A stretch of DNA of 64,000 nucleotides from JARRQJ01 sp963810615 (GTDB lineage: Bacteria; Pseudomonadota; Gammaproteobacteria; DRLM01): positions 248,001 to 312,000 of the forward strand of contig CAWEOA010000007.1 in the NCBI GenBank assembly GCA_963810615.1, read 5' to 3'. Positions 33,587-42,336 of this stretch are shown piece after piece. Numbering within the stretch: the first letter of the stretch is position 1; each line of letters begins with the position of its first letter. The position numbers and the translations under genes were made by a program. Under the pieces are notes generated by a model, which saw nothing but the letters and a program-made list of their open reading frames with translations, made no database searches and was not told where the DNA came from.

Positions 33587-34780
33587 TCAGGCAGTTACCT
33601 CCTTATAGGTCTCCGCAAACGCGGTGATGGCCTTATCGAGATCATCCCGGGTATGGGCGGCGGAGATCTGGGTGCGGATCCTCGCCTTGCCTTTCGGTAC
33701 CACCGGATAGAAAAAACCAATCGCGTAAATGCCGCGTTCGAGCAGTTTCTGTGACATCCGTTGTGCAACGACGGCATCACCCAGCATGACCGGCACGATG
33801 GGATGAATGCCTTGTGGGATATCGAATCCCGCCGCCCGCATGCCCTCGCGGAAGTAATGCGTGTTTGCTTCGAGGCGGTCTCGCAGTTCCGTCGATACGG
33901 ACAACATGTCGAGCACCTTGATGGCAGCGGCGCAAATCGCCGGGGCCACGGTGTTAGAAAACAAATACGGGCGCGAACGCTGGCGCAACAAGTCAATGAT
34001 CTCTTTGCGGCCTGATGTATAGCCCCCCGAACCTCCGCCTAGCGCCTTGCCGAAGGTGCCGGTAATGATGTCGACGCGATCCATGACGCCGCAGTATTCA
34101 TGCACGCCGCGGCCGGTTTTACCTATGAAGCCGACGGCATGGCAATCGTCATGATGCACCATGGCGTCGTATTTATCCGCCAAGTCGCATATCTTATCCA
34201 GCTGCGCGATGGTGCCATCCATGGAAAAAACGCCGTCGGTAGTGATTAGTATGCGACGCGCGCCGGCGTCCCGCGCCTGTTTCAACATCTGTTCGAGGTC
34301 ACTCATGTCGTTATTCTTGTAACGATAACGGGCAGCCTTGCACAAGCGTACACCGTCGATGATCGAGGCATGATTCAGTTCGTCGGAGATCACGGCGTCT
34401 TCCTTGCCGAGAATCGTTTCAAACAACCCAGTATTGGCATCAAAACAGGCCGCATAGAGGATGCTATCTTCCATGCCGAGGAAGTCAGTGACCTTCTGCT
34501 CAAGAGTCTTGTGTATCGTTTGCGTACCGCAGATAAAGCGCACGGAGGCAAGGCCGAAGCCCCAGGTGTCGTAACTGTCCTTGGCCGCCTGAATCACCTC
34601 CGGGTTATTCGCCAGCCCGAGATAATTGTTGGCGCACATGTTGACGACTTCGCTGCCGTCGGCAAGGGTGATGTCATTCTTCTGATCCGAGGCGATGATG
34701 CGTTCGGTTTTCCATAGACCCGCTGCCTTTATTTCTTCCAGCTCCTGAGCCAGACTCTGTTTTGCACTCTTGTAACTCAT
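33587..34780 (-). CDS. kbl: 2-amino-3-ketobutyrate CoA ligase
   Basis: PLP enzyme that splits 2-amino-3-ketobutyrate with CoA into glycine and acetyl-CoA, the second step of threonine breakdown. It is an alpha-oxoamine synthase: M-C-A-N-N-Y-L-G-L-A-N-N-P-E and S-V-R-F-I-C-G-T-Q-x-x-H-K near the N terminus, D-D-C-H-A-V-G-F-I-G mid-protein and the PLP lysine in G-T-F-G-K-A-L-G-G. 397 residues matches E. coli Kbl (398). It follows tdh by 24 bp. Confidence 0.97.
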   Translation of the reverse strand: MSYKSAKQSLAQELEEIKAAGLWKTERIIASDQKNDITLADGSEVVNMCANNYLGLANNPEVIQAAKDSYDTWGFGLASVRFICGTQTIHKTLEQKVTDFLGMEDSILYAACFDANTGLFETILGKEDAVISDELNHASIIDGVRLCKAARYRYKNNDMSDLEQMLKQARDAGARRILITTDGVFSMDGTIAQLDKICDLADKYDAMVHHDDCHAVGFIGKTGRGVHEYCGVMDRVDIITGTFGKALGGGSGGYTSGRKEIIDLLRQRSRPYLFSNTVAPAICAAAIKVLDMLSVSTELRDRLEANTHYFREGMRAAGFDIPQGIHPIVPVMLGDAVVAQRMSQKLLERGIYAIGFFYPVVPKGKARIRTQISAAHTRDDLDKAITAFAETYKEVTA

Positions 34781-34804
34781 GATGGCACTCCGTCTCGTTA
34801 AGTC

Positions 34805-35842
34805 CTACGCATCTTCCCAGCTGAGAATGACCTTGCCCGATTGGCCGGATCGCATGACATCAAAGCCCTTCTGAAAGTCCGTATAGTGAAAACGGTGGGT
34901 AATGATTTTCTCCAAGGGCAAGCCGGTCTGCACCATCATGACGCCCTTATACCAGGTTTCGAAAATCTCCCGACCATAGATGCCTTTGATGAAGAGGCCT
35001 TTGAACACTACCTTGGTCCAGTCGATGCCGGTGCCGTCGGGCATGATACCGAGCATGGCGATACTGCCGCCGTTGATCATTTTGCCGAGTATGTCTTGGA
35101 AGGCGGCGGGCGAACCGGACATTTCCAGACATACGTCAAAACCTTCAAGTATGCCCAGATTGCGCATGAAGTCTCGGGTGATTTCTTCCTTTGCGACATT
35201 GATCGCAATCACCCTGGGTACGATTCTCTTCGCCAGTTCGAGTCGGTAATCGTTGATATCGGAAATGACGATGTTGCGCGCGCCGCAATGCGCGGCAACC
35301 ATTGCGGCCATGATGCCGATCGGGCCGGCACCGGTAATCACCACATCTTCACCGACCATGTTAAAGGACAAGGCGGTATGCACTGCATTACCGTAAGGAT
35401 CGAAGCAGGCCAGCACGTCCGTGGGGATGGCTATATTGGGGCGAAACACATTTTTTGCCGGAATCGCCAGATACTCGGCAAAGCAGCCGGTGCGGTTGAC
35501 GCCGACGCCAATGGTATTGGGGCACAGATGACGCCGGCCGGCCAGGCAATTGCGGCAGCGTTCGCAGACGATGTGGCCTTCGCCCGATACGATATCGCCG
35601 ACCTTGAGTCCGGTAACATTGGCGCCCATGCCGACGATTTCGCCGGCGAATTCATGGCCGACGGTCATCGGCACGGGGATGGTCTTTTGCGCCCATTCGT
35701 CCCAGTTATAGATATGCACGTCAGTGCCGCAAATAGCTGTCTTTTTGATTTTTATGAGGACGTCGTTATTGCCGACTTCCGGCTCGGGGACATCGTCCAG
35801 CCAGAGCCCCTCTTTAGCATGCTTTTTTACTAATGATTTCAT
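34805..35842 (-). CDS. tdh: L-threonine 3-dehydrogenase
   Basis: Zinc- and NAD-dependent oxidation of threonine to 2-amino-3-ketobutyrate. The sequence tracks E. coli Tdh closely: K-T-A-I-C-G-T-D-V-H-I-Y-N-W-D-E-W (catalytic zinc Cys), G-H-E-F, the four-cysteine structural zinc lobe C-E-R-C-R-N-C...C, and G-A-G-P-I-G-I-M-A-A. The ATG at 35842 gives 345 residues and begins M-K-S-L like relatives; the open frame extends 33 bases further. tdh-kbl is a classical operon. It gives glycine and acetyl-CoA from threonine. Confidence 0.97.
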   Translation of the reverse strand: MKSLVKKHAKEGLWLDDVPEPEVGNNDVLIKIKKTAICGTDVHIYNWDEWAQKTIPVPMTVGHEFAGEIVGMGANVTGLKVGDIVSGEGHIVCERCRNCLAGRRHLCPNTIGVGVNRTGCFAEYLAIPAKNVFRPNIAIPTDVLACFDPYGNAVHTALSFNMVGEDVVITGAGPIGIMAAMVAAHCGARNIVISDINDYRLELAKRIVPRVIAINVAKEEITRDFMRNLGILEGFDVCLEMSGSPAAFQDILGKMINGGSIAMLGIMPDGTGIDWTKVVFKGLFIKGIYGREIFETWYKGVMMVQTGLPLEKIITHRFHYTDFQKGFDVMRSGQSGKVILSWEDA

Positions 35843-36011
35843 CGTATTCCAGTCAGATATACATGAGTTTATCAACTTTCAATAATAGCACCGAAGTCCA
35901 GCTGTCTTTGCTTAAATCAGCTTAACAGGGGTGGTGCGAAGATTCCTCCTGATTACGCAGCCGTTGAGAAATATCTCGTATTCTCAATGGGGCGTCTGTT
36001 AAAGCGGGCGA

Positions 36012-36052
36012 GGCCGGCCCGACCAGTGGTTTTTCCACTGGAAATGGCCGGC
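36012..36052. repeat. Nested perfect hairpin upstream of tdh
   Basis: GCCGGCC and GGCCGGC form an outer 7-bp stem around an inner CCAGTGG-ttttt-CCACTGG hairpin. There is no following T-run, so it is not a standard terminator. It lies between the stop of the frameshifted secreted-protein gene and tdh. A REP-like palindrome or mRNA 3' stabiliser is possible. Confidence 0.55.
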
Positions 36053-36072
36053 ACCTGGCCCTTCATTTAAGG

Positions 36073-36413
36073 TCAGGCGGCCGGGGAATGGTGGATCATC
36101 AGCACCGCTTGGGGAAAATACTTCGAGGCGTTTTCTCGGCGGTAATTCTCCAGCCAGTGGCGAGCAGTCGTTAGATTGGTATGGGCAACAATGTCTAATG
36201 TGTCGAGGGTGCTCAAGTTGTACGAAGCGACGAGTCCATCAACCAGTAGCCGAAGATGTTCAGGTCGCCGCAATGGCCATGGCCGCACTCTTTCAAGGTC
36301 AGCAGATATGACGCGCAGTCGCCGTGGTCAGCGATATAGGTTTCCCGGTATTTGCCGTTCCGGTGGCTTGCCCAGTAGCCGAGCGGCAGCAGTATTGCCG
36401 CAAGAAATATCAT
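36073..36413 (-). pseudogene. Frameshifted paralogue of the small secreted protein
   Basis: Two overlapping minus-strand frames together rebuild a relative of the 129-residue protein at 32693-33082. The first (36413 down) gives M-I-F-L-A-A-I-L-L-P-L-G-Y-W-A-S and G-D-C-A-S-Y up to Y-W-L. The second continues D-G-L-V-A-S-Y and R-H-W-L-E-N-Y-R to the stop at 36073. The break is near 36240-36243: one inserted base would restore W-L-D-G-L-V-A-S-Y, matching W-L-D-G-F-L-T-A-Y in the intact copy. It is either a one-base deletion or an assembly error. Confidence 0.7.
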
Positions 36414-36577
36414 TGCTGATTGTTACATGCCTCGCTCCCTGCCGTGATGGCCTCGGGGTATCAGGGCGATATTCGGTTTCTCATTACATCGTCAGGGCAG
36501 TGGTATTACATGGGCTATGGAAATTCTATATGATAAGCGGTTTCAGACCGGGGTTTGTAATTTAATATTGTCTCGTC

Positions 36578-37384
36578 ATGGCAATTATCGCCGGGCATAA
36601 GCATTATGAATATTACAAGGGGAAGATGATGTTTTACGGGATTCCGCCGGAGAAGATACAAGATTTTCAGCAGGCGATGGAGACGCTGGCGTCCGTTTAT
36701 CCGGGGAATGTCTATGCCGGCGACATGCTGATCACCATAGGCCGTAATCTCTCTTTCCGTTCCGACAGGAAGTTTATGGACAGTTTCTCCTCCTCGGTCC
36801 AGGCCGATCAGGAGAAAAGCTTGATGTGGCGCCTCCAGGTCCTGGCATGGGCGGCGCAGAATGCGCTTTTCGTCGAAGGCGATTTCGTCGAGTGCGGCGT
36901 GCTAAAGGGCCTATGTTCCGAGGTGATCTGCAAGTACCTCGGTTTTCAGGATTTGCCGCGGCGCTTTTTTCTCTACGACACCTTTTCGGGTCTGCCGGAA
37001 GAGACGTCTACCGACGAAGAACGCAGCCGGTATCCATCTTACAAGAAGATGAATAGCGACAGCCTGTACAAGCAGGTGTGTGATAAGTTTTCCGTGTATG
37101 GCAACGTTCAAGTGGTTAAGGGCATCGTACCGGACTCGTTCGCCCAGGCGGCTCCGGAGAAGATCGCCTTTATGCATCTCGATATGAATTCGGAACAGGC
37201 CGAGATTCTGGCGTTGGAGCATCTTTTCGATAAGATCGTGCCAGGGGGGATCATCGTGCTAGATGATTTTGGCTGGAACAGCGCCATTAACCAGTGCAAG
37301 GCCGAGTTGGCGTTCATGCGCGACCGCGGCCATGCCATACTGGAACTGCCCACCGGACAGGGTCTGATCCTGAAGCACAAATAA
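36578..37384 (+). CDS. TylF/MycF-like SAM-dependent methyltransferase
   Basis: A 268-residue class I methyltransferase of the TylF/MacrocinOMT type, which methylates sugar or related hydroxyls using Mg2+. Motif I is F-V-E-C-G-V-L-K-G, then Y-D-T-F-S-G-L-P-E, H-L-D-M-N-S-E-Q-A and V-L-D-D-F-G, whose Asp pair binds the metal. A GGAAGATG-like sequence lies within the start region, so the ATG at 36,626 or 36,629 are alternatives. No sugar-biosynthesis cluster surrounds it, so the substrate is unknown. Confidence 0.8.
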   Translation: MAIIAGHKHYEYYKGKMMFYGIPPEKIQDFQQAMETLASVYPGNVYAGDMLITIGRNLSFRSDRKFMDSFSSSVQADQEKSLMWRLQVLAWAAQNALFVEGDFVECGVLKGLCSEVICKYLGFQDLPRRFFLYDTFSGLPEETSTDEERSRYPSYKKMNSDSLYKQVCDKFSVYGNVQVVKGIVPDSFAQAAPEKIAFMHLDMNSEQAEILALEHLFDKIVPGGIIVLDDFGWNSAINQCKAELAFMRDRGHAILELPTGQGLILKHK

Positions 37385-37569
37385 CCCGTATGTCTTCGCT
37401 ATTGCGTAGTGCTTATGGCAGAGTGGCTTCCAAAGCGGGTTGTTATGATGATCGCTATGTGGACATTGCGTTTGAATACCTCGCTTGGCACTGTCCTGGG
37501 TCCGGGCTTGCGAAATTCCGCTTTGACTTGGTTTGAATCCCCTAGGGTACAGAGTTTTCCACTGCGCCG

Positions 37570-38418
37570 ATGAAAACCCGATTCGCCCCCAGTCCCACCG
37601 GCTACCTCCATCTCGGTCATGCCTTCGCGGCACTAATGGCCTATGAGTTCGCGCGCGCAACGGATAGTGAATTCGTGCTGCGCATCGAAGACATCGACCA
37701 AACACGCTGTCGACCGGAATATGAAGCGGCGATTTGCGAAGATCTCGCCTGGCTGGGCCTTGAATGGGAAGAGCCTGTACGCCGGCAGTCACAGCATTTC
37801 GACGATTACGCCGCCGCGCTCGCCAAGCTCGAGCGCTACGGCGTGTGCTACCCGTGTTTCTGTACACGCAGGGAGATTGCCGAGGAAATAGCCGCCGCCG
37901 TCGATGCACCGCATGGCCCCGACGGACCGCACTATCCCGGCACCTGTCGCGCCCTTGAGCCGGGTGACCGCGCGCTGCGCATGCAGACCGAGGCCTACGC
38001 AGTGCGGCTCGACCTTGCCAAGGCGCAGCAGCATCTGGGACGAGATTTCCATTTTGACGAGCGGGGTCGCGGGCCAAGCGGCGAGACGGGCTCGCAATGC
38101 GCGGAGCCTCAACTCCTTGGCGATGTGGTGCTGGCGCGCAAGCAGTTGCCCGCGAGCTATCATCTCGCCGCGGTGGTGGATGATGGCATGCAGAACATAG
38201 GGCTGGTCACCCGCGGCGAGGATTTATTTCATGCTACCCACATCCAGCGCCTGCTGCAGGAACTGCTGGGGCTGCCGGCGCCGGTTTATGCACATCACCG
38301 ACTTATACTCGACGACATGGGTAGGAAGTTTTCCAAGCGCGACCAGGCGATGACTTTACGCGGGCTGCGCACAGCCGGTGCTACGCCGGCCGATATCCGC
38401 AAACGTTTGGGCCTGTAA
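37570..38418 (+). CDS. gluQ: Glutamyl-Q tRNA(Asp) synthetase
   Basis: A truncated glutamyl-tRNA synthetase relative that attaches glutamate to queuosine 34 of tRNA-Asp. It has F-A-P-S-P-T-G-Y-L-H-L-G-H-A, R-I-E-D-I-D-Q-T-R, a zinc motif C-Y-P-C-F-C...Y-P-G-T-C, and G-R-K-F-S-K-R-D in place of KMSKS. No anticodon-binding domain follows, as expected; 282 residues. The gene is unlinked to dksA, its usual gammaproteobacterial neighbour. Confidence 0.95.
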   Translation: MKTRFAPSPTGYLHLGHAFAALMAYEFARATDSEFVLRIEDIDQTRCRPEYEAAICEDLAWLGLEWEEPVRRQSQHFDDYAAALAKLERYGVCYPCFCTRREIAEEIAAAVDAPHGPDGPHYPGTCRALEPGDRALRMQTEAYAVRLDLAKAQQHLGRDFHFDERGRGPSGETGSQCAEPQLLGDVVLARKQLPASYHLAAVVDDGMQNIGLVTRGEDLFHATHIQRLLQELLGLPAPVYAHHRLILDDMGRKFSKRDQAMTLRGLRTAGATPADIRKRLGL

Positions 38419-38604
38419 GCCCGTCCGGCTTGAGTTGACCTTAATAATCTGCGACCCTGCAATGATGGCCGCTTGGGATGGCGAGTGCATATTCATTCAT
38501 ATTAATGCGCAGGGCCGCGCCTGGCCATGCGCTACGGAGTTCCATCTGACAGGGGAGAATTAGCCGTAGATGCCGGTTTTTGGTTATTCTCGTATATTAA
38601 GGGA

Positions 38605-39594
38605 GTGTACCCGGGAGGATGGACCATTCGCGCAATACTGTATAACCCCGCGACGCTGGAATTTAAATGCGGCGCCATGGAATTGCTGGACGAATGGCAA
38701 AGTCGGCAGAATACGCTGCTGTGGGCCGATTTCTGGGGCGAGGAGCCGGCTCAAGAGAAGCATATCCTTATCGAGCGATTCGGTTTGCACCCCATGGCGA
38801 TTCAAGATGCCCAGCGGCAACGCCATCCGCCCAAGTTGGAGGCCTTCGATGATCATACCTTTATTTTGTTGAAGGGTCTGGGCAAGGAAACCCCCGACTT
38901 CTCCTTCGAGACCATCCAGATTGCCCTGTTCGTGGGCAAACGCTTTCTGGTTACCCGCCATTCCGATCATTCGCCCAGTATCGACATACTGTGGCAAGAG
39001 GTGGAAGGGGATCAGTCGCTGTTGGGGCGCGGTTCCGATGCGCTGGCGCTGAGGTTGACCAGGATCATCGTCGATCGCTATCTGAAGAAATTGCTGAGCC
39101 TGGAGCCGCGCATAGAAGTCCTCGAACAGGGCATGGTGAGCGAGCCGCGGGATGAGATGCTGGCGGAGCTGATAGGTTATAAGACTCAGTTGCGTAAATT
39201 CCGCCGCGTATTCTTATACCAGGTACAAATATTTTCCACGCTGACCACAGAGCAGCCGCCGGGGATCGGTGCGCAGCGTTTGCATGAGATCAATGACGTC
39301 TATGAGAATCAGGATCGTGCCAACAGTCTGGCGACACTCTATTACGAACTCGCTTCTGATCTGATCGACGGTTATATTTCACTGGCCTCGCATCGATTGA
39401 ACAACATAATAAAGGTTCTCACTATCATAACGGCCATCTTCGTGCCGCTGAGCTTTCTGGCGGGCGTCTACGGAATGAACTTCGAGAATATGCCGGAACT
39501 GCATTCCCGTTTGGGGTACTTTGTCCTGTTGGGTGTTATGGCCGGAATCGTGACGGTGTTATTGCTCGTGTTCCGCAGGTGGCGCTGGATATGA
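38605..39594 (+). CDS. CorA-family divalent cation transporter
   Basis: A Mg2+/Co2+ or Zn2+ channel. It has a soluble N-terminal domain with H-P-M-A-I-Q-D-A and R-Q-R-H-P-P-K-L-E-A-F-D-D-H, a long helix region, then two membrane spans with the Y-G-M-N-F-E-N-M-P-E selectivity motif between them. The start is unclear. The frame is open from an ATG at 38527, but relatives start at M-x-R-A-x-L-Y. I list the GTG at 38605. A GGGAGG sequence seven bases before an ATT codon at 38626 would give exactly (M)RAILYN. Confidence 0.9.
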   Translation: MYPGGWTIRAILYNPATLEFKCGAMELLDEWQSRQNTLLWADFWGEEPAQEKHILIERFGLHPMAIQDAQRQRHPPKLEAFDDHTFILLKGLGKETPDFSFETIQIALFVGKRFLVTRHSDHSPSIDILWQEVEGDQSLLGRGSDALALRLTRIIVDRYLKKLLSLEPRIEVLEQGMVSEPRDEMLAELIGYKTQLRKFRRVFLYQVQIFSTLTTEQPPGIGAQRLHEINDVYENQDRANSLATLYYELASDLIDGYISLASHRLNNIIKVLTIITAIFVPLSFLAGVYGMNFENMPELHSRLGYFVLLGVMAGIVTVLLLVFRRWRWI

Positions 39595-39664
39595 GGTATG
39601 CTCTAAATAGAGGTAGGATAATGGTTATTCATAGGGTGACAGTTCAAACAGCGGTGCTGCACAG

Positions 39665-40699
39665 ATGAGTCTGTGGCAATGGATAGAGAGTGCCGGGTCG
39701 GTTATGGAGGATGTTCCGGGCCAAGCGGGTAATTTCCGCGTGGTTGATGATGCATCCCGCTCGATGATGGACTCATCCTGGCATGCCATTGTGGGTTGGC
39801 TGAGCAAGCCGTTTTTTGCATTCGGCGATATCCAGCTGACCACCCTCAATGTGATACACATTGTCGCCATTCTTGCCATCGCCTGGTGGATATCCAAGTT
39901 GGGCCGGCGCGGCGTCGAGCGGTTGTCCACCATGCGTCCCAATATGAATCGCGCGTCGGTGTACACCTTAAACCGCTTGATTCACTACGTAGTGATGACG
40001 CTGGGTTTCCTGATCGGCCTTTCGGCCATCGGGATTGATCTGAGCAAATTCGCGCTGTTTGCCAGCGCATTGGGCGTGGGTGTCGGTTTTGGCCTGCAGA
40101 CCCTGGTGAGCAATTTTATCGCCGGCTTGATGTTGCTGTTCGAGAAATCGTTAAAAGTCGGCGATTACATCGAACTCGAATCCGGCATCGTCGGCGAGGT
40201 CAGGGAGATCAATATCCGCAGCACGGTCATCACCACCAACGACAACATCGATATCGTGGTGCCCAATTCCGTATTTGTGAACGGCCACGTGATGAATTGG
40301 ACCATGCGCGATGTCTATCGGCGTATTCACGTACCGTTCGGGGTGGCGTACGGCACCGATAAGGAGCTGGTTCGTAAAGCGGTGCTGGAGGCGGCGGCGA
40401 CTGTTGTCCACACCTTGAACAATGATGAGCATCGCAAGCCCCAGGTATGGCTGACCGGGTTCGGCGACAGCAGTTTGAATTTTGAGCTGATCGTGTGGCT
40501 GACATCGGATGCAGTCAAGCGGCCCGGCGCGGTTCAGGCGGATTTTTTGTGGGCGATAGAGTCCGCGCTTGGCAAGTATGGGATTGAGATTCCGTTTCCG
40601 CAACGTGATCTGCATGTGCGCAGTTGGTCGCCCAAGGCGCGCCAGCCGATGGCGGCGGAGCCGGATAAGCAGGAGCAGACGGACCAAATTAAGCCATGA
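39665..40699 (+). CDS. MscS-family small-conductance mechanosensitive channel
   Basis: Opens on membrane tension to release solutes at osmotic down-shock. It has three membrane spans (about 58-76, 101-118 and 123-160), the last being the pore helix G-V-G-V-G-F-G-L-Q-T-L-V-S-N-F-I-A-G-L-M-L-L-F-E-K. The beta domain follows with V-G-D-Y-I-E-L, V-P-N-S-V-F and the C-terminal I-P-F-P-Q-R-D-L-H-V. 344 residues. It is 70 bp after the CorA gene; both handle ion or osmotic balance. Confidence 0.93.
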   Translation: MSLWQWIESAGSVMEDVPGQAGNFRVVDDASRSMMDSSWHAIVGWLSKPFFAFGDIQLTTLNVIHIVAILAIAWWISKLGRRGVERLSTMRPNMNRASVYTLNRLIHYVVMTLGFLIGLSAIGIDLSKFALFASALGVGVGFGLQTLVSNFIAGLMLLFEKSLKVGDYIELESGIVGEVREINIRSTVITTNDNIDIVVPNSVFVNGHVMNWTMRDVYRRIHVPFGVAYGTDKELVRKAVLEAAATVVHTLNNDEHRKPQVWLTGFGDSSLNFELIVWLTSDAVKRPGAVQADFLWAIESALGKYGIEIPFPQRDLHVRSWSPKARQPMAAEPDKQEQTDQIKP

Positions 40700-40787
40700 C
40701 CGTGAATTCGCCGTGACCAAGGAACTGTCCTTGCGGTGGCGGCTTATGATGCTTGTTTAACGCGCTCTCGAAAATGTCCGGTGCGTA

Positions 40788-41342
40788 CTAACGGCCTTTT
40801 TGATATAAGCCCACCAATTCCGTTTTCATCAGGATGTGGCCTTTCATCGCGTTTTCAACGCCGGCCTTATCCGCATGCTGCAAGAGACCCAGCATCTTGT
40901 CCAAGGCGTAGAGTTTGAAAAAATAGCGATGTTCGCCTATCGGCGGACAGGGACCGCCATAGCGGGTGCGGTGGAAGTCGTTGATCCCTTCACGAACCCC
41001 CGGGGGTAGGCTATCGGCAGCACCCTCCGCCAGGCCGCTCAGCGTCGGCGGGATATCGTAGAGTATCCAGTGAACCCAGGTCCTTTGCGGTGCGGCGGGA
41101 TCGGGAGCGTCCGGATCATCCACTATCAGCACCAGACTTTTTGCATCCTGGGGAATTTTCCGCCAGGCCAGGGGAGGGGATATATCCGCTGCGTCGCAGG
41201 TATATTTTGCCGGGATTATACCTTGTTGTTCGAATACGGGTGAGGTGATGTGCATTGTCGTTGTTTCCTTAGCGCTACCGGGCGTAAGCTGGCCCAGCAA
41301 TAGAAAGGCTAGAACTGAAATGTGGGGTCGACGCATGGCCAA
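40788..41342 (-). CDS. YbhB/YbcL-type PEBP-fold protein, periplasmic
   Basis: A phosphatidylethanolamine-binding-protein fold related to Raf kinase inhibitor protein. Motifs are A-D-I-S-P-P-L-A-W, V-D-D-P-D-A-P, H-W-I-L-Y-D-I-P and G-P-C-P-P-I-G-E-H-R-Y-F-F-K-L-Y-A-L-D, which line the anion pocket. A short N-terminal hydrophobic segment (about 8-24) suggests export. 184 residues. Bacterial members have no settled function. Isolated gene, convergent with mscS. Confidence 0.9.
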   Translation of the reverse strand: MAMRRPHISVLAFLLLGQLTPGSAKETTTMHITSPVFEQQGIIPAKYTCDAADISPPLAWRKIPQDAKSLVLIVDDPDAPDPAAPQRTWVHWILYDIPPTLSGLAEGAADSLPPGVREGINDFHRTRYGGPCPPIGEHRYFFKLYALDKMLGLLQHADKAGVENAMKGHILMKTELVGLYQKGR

Positions 41343-41506
41343 TCTCCCGAACCTTTAATAGGATAGTATAGTCATTGTTGGCTGCCTGATAAGCCTGTCG
41401 GAAAAATTTTATCCTACGCGGACACAGTCGTGTGACTATTATGTACGATACCGATATTGCCGCGCGAATAGCCGGTTGCTTCGGATTTGCCAGTGTATAA
41501 CGAAGA

Positions 41507-42331
41507 ATGGTTCTCTCTCACGCTAATGTAAGTATGCGCCCAGCAACTAAAGTTGATACTACGTCACCGGGGGCGGCCGCCCGAACAGGCTCGACGGCGC
41601 TTACCGTTGAGAGATTGTCTAAAATGTACGGTGAAACCACCGCGGTGGATAGCGTTTCCTTTACGGTCGGCCATAACGAGATCGTCGCTCTGGTCGGCCC
41701 CAACGGTGCGGGCAAAACCACCACCATCAACATGGTCCTCGGCGTTCTGGAGCCGAGCTCGGGGACGATTCATGTCGAAGGCGTGGATATCGCCACGCAG
41801 CGTTCGCGTGCGCTGCAGTCCACCAATTTCGCCGCGGTCTATGCGCCGCTGCCCGGTAATCTGACCGTCTATCAGAATCTGCGGGTCTTCGGTCTGATTT
41901 ATGCCGTCAGTGATCTGAAGGCCCGCATCGACATCCTGCTCGAACAGTTCGAACTGGAACAGTTCCGCAATGTAAAGTGCGGACTACTGTCTTCGGGAGA
42001 ACAGACCCGCGTCGGACTCGCCAAGGCGATGCTCAATCGTCCGCGGCTGCTGCTCCTGGACGAACCCACCGCCTCGCTCGATCCCGCGACGGCGCGCGAT
42101 CTGCGGGCGAGAATTCACGATTTCGCCAGACAGGGAACAACCGGCATTCTGTGGACTTCCCACAACATGTACGAAGTGGAAGCGGTTTGCGATCGCGTGT
42201 TGTTCCTGGTGAGCGGCAGAATCCTGCTCGAAGGCGATCCCAGGACCTTGCCGCATGAGCATGGCAAGGATAGCCTGGAGGAGCTGTTCGTCACCGTGGC
42301 GCGGGAACCGCTGATATTCGGGGTCGGCTGA
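41507..42331 (+). CDS. ABC-2 exporter ATP-binding protein
   Basis: Energises the membrane protein encoded six bases downstream. Walker A G-P-N-G-A-G-K-T-T (about 64-72), a Q-loop region, a signature written L-S-S-G-E-Q-T-R-V-G-L-A-K (S-S-G-E instead of L-S-G-G), Walker B L-L-L-L-D-E-P-T-A-S-L-D and the switch histidine in W-T-S-H-N. The layout resembles NodI/CcmA-type ATPases for small molecules or polysaccharide. The first 32 residues precede the domain and may not be translated. Substrate unknown. Confidence 0.9.
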   Translation: MVLSHANVSMRPATKVDTTSPGAAARTGSTALTVERLSKMYGETTAVDSVSFTVGHNEIVALVGPNGAGKTTTINMVLGVLEPSSGTIHVEGVDIATQRSRALQSTNFAAVYAPLPGNLTVYQNLRVFGLIYAVSDLKARIDILLEQFELEQFRNVKCGLLSSGEQTRVGLAKAMLNRPRLLLLDEPTASLDPATARDLRARIHDFARQGTTGILWTSHNMYEVEAVCDRVLFLVSGRILLEGDPRTLPHEHGKDSLEELFVTVAREPLIFGVG

Positions 42332-42336
42332 GGCTC

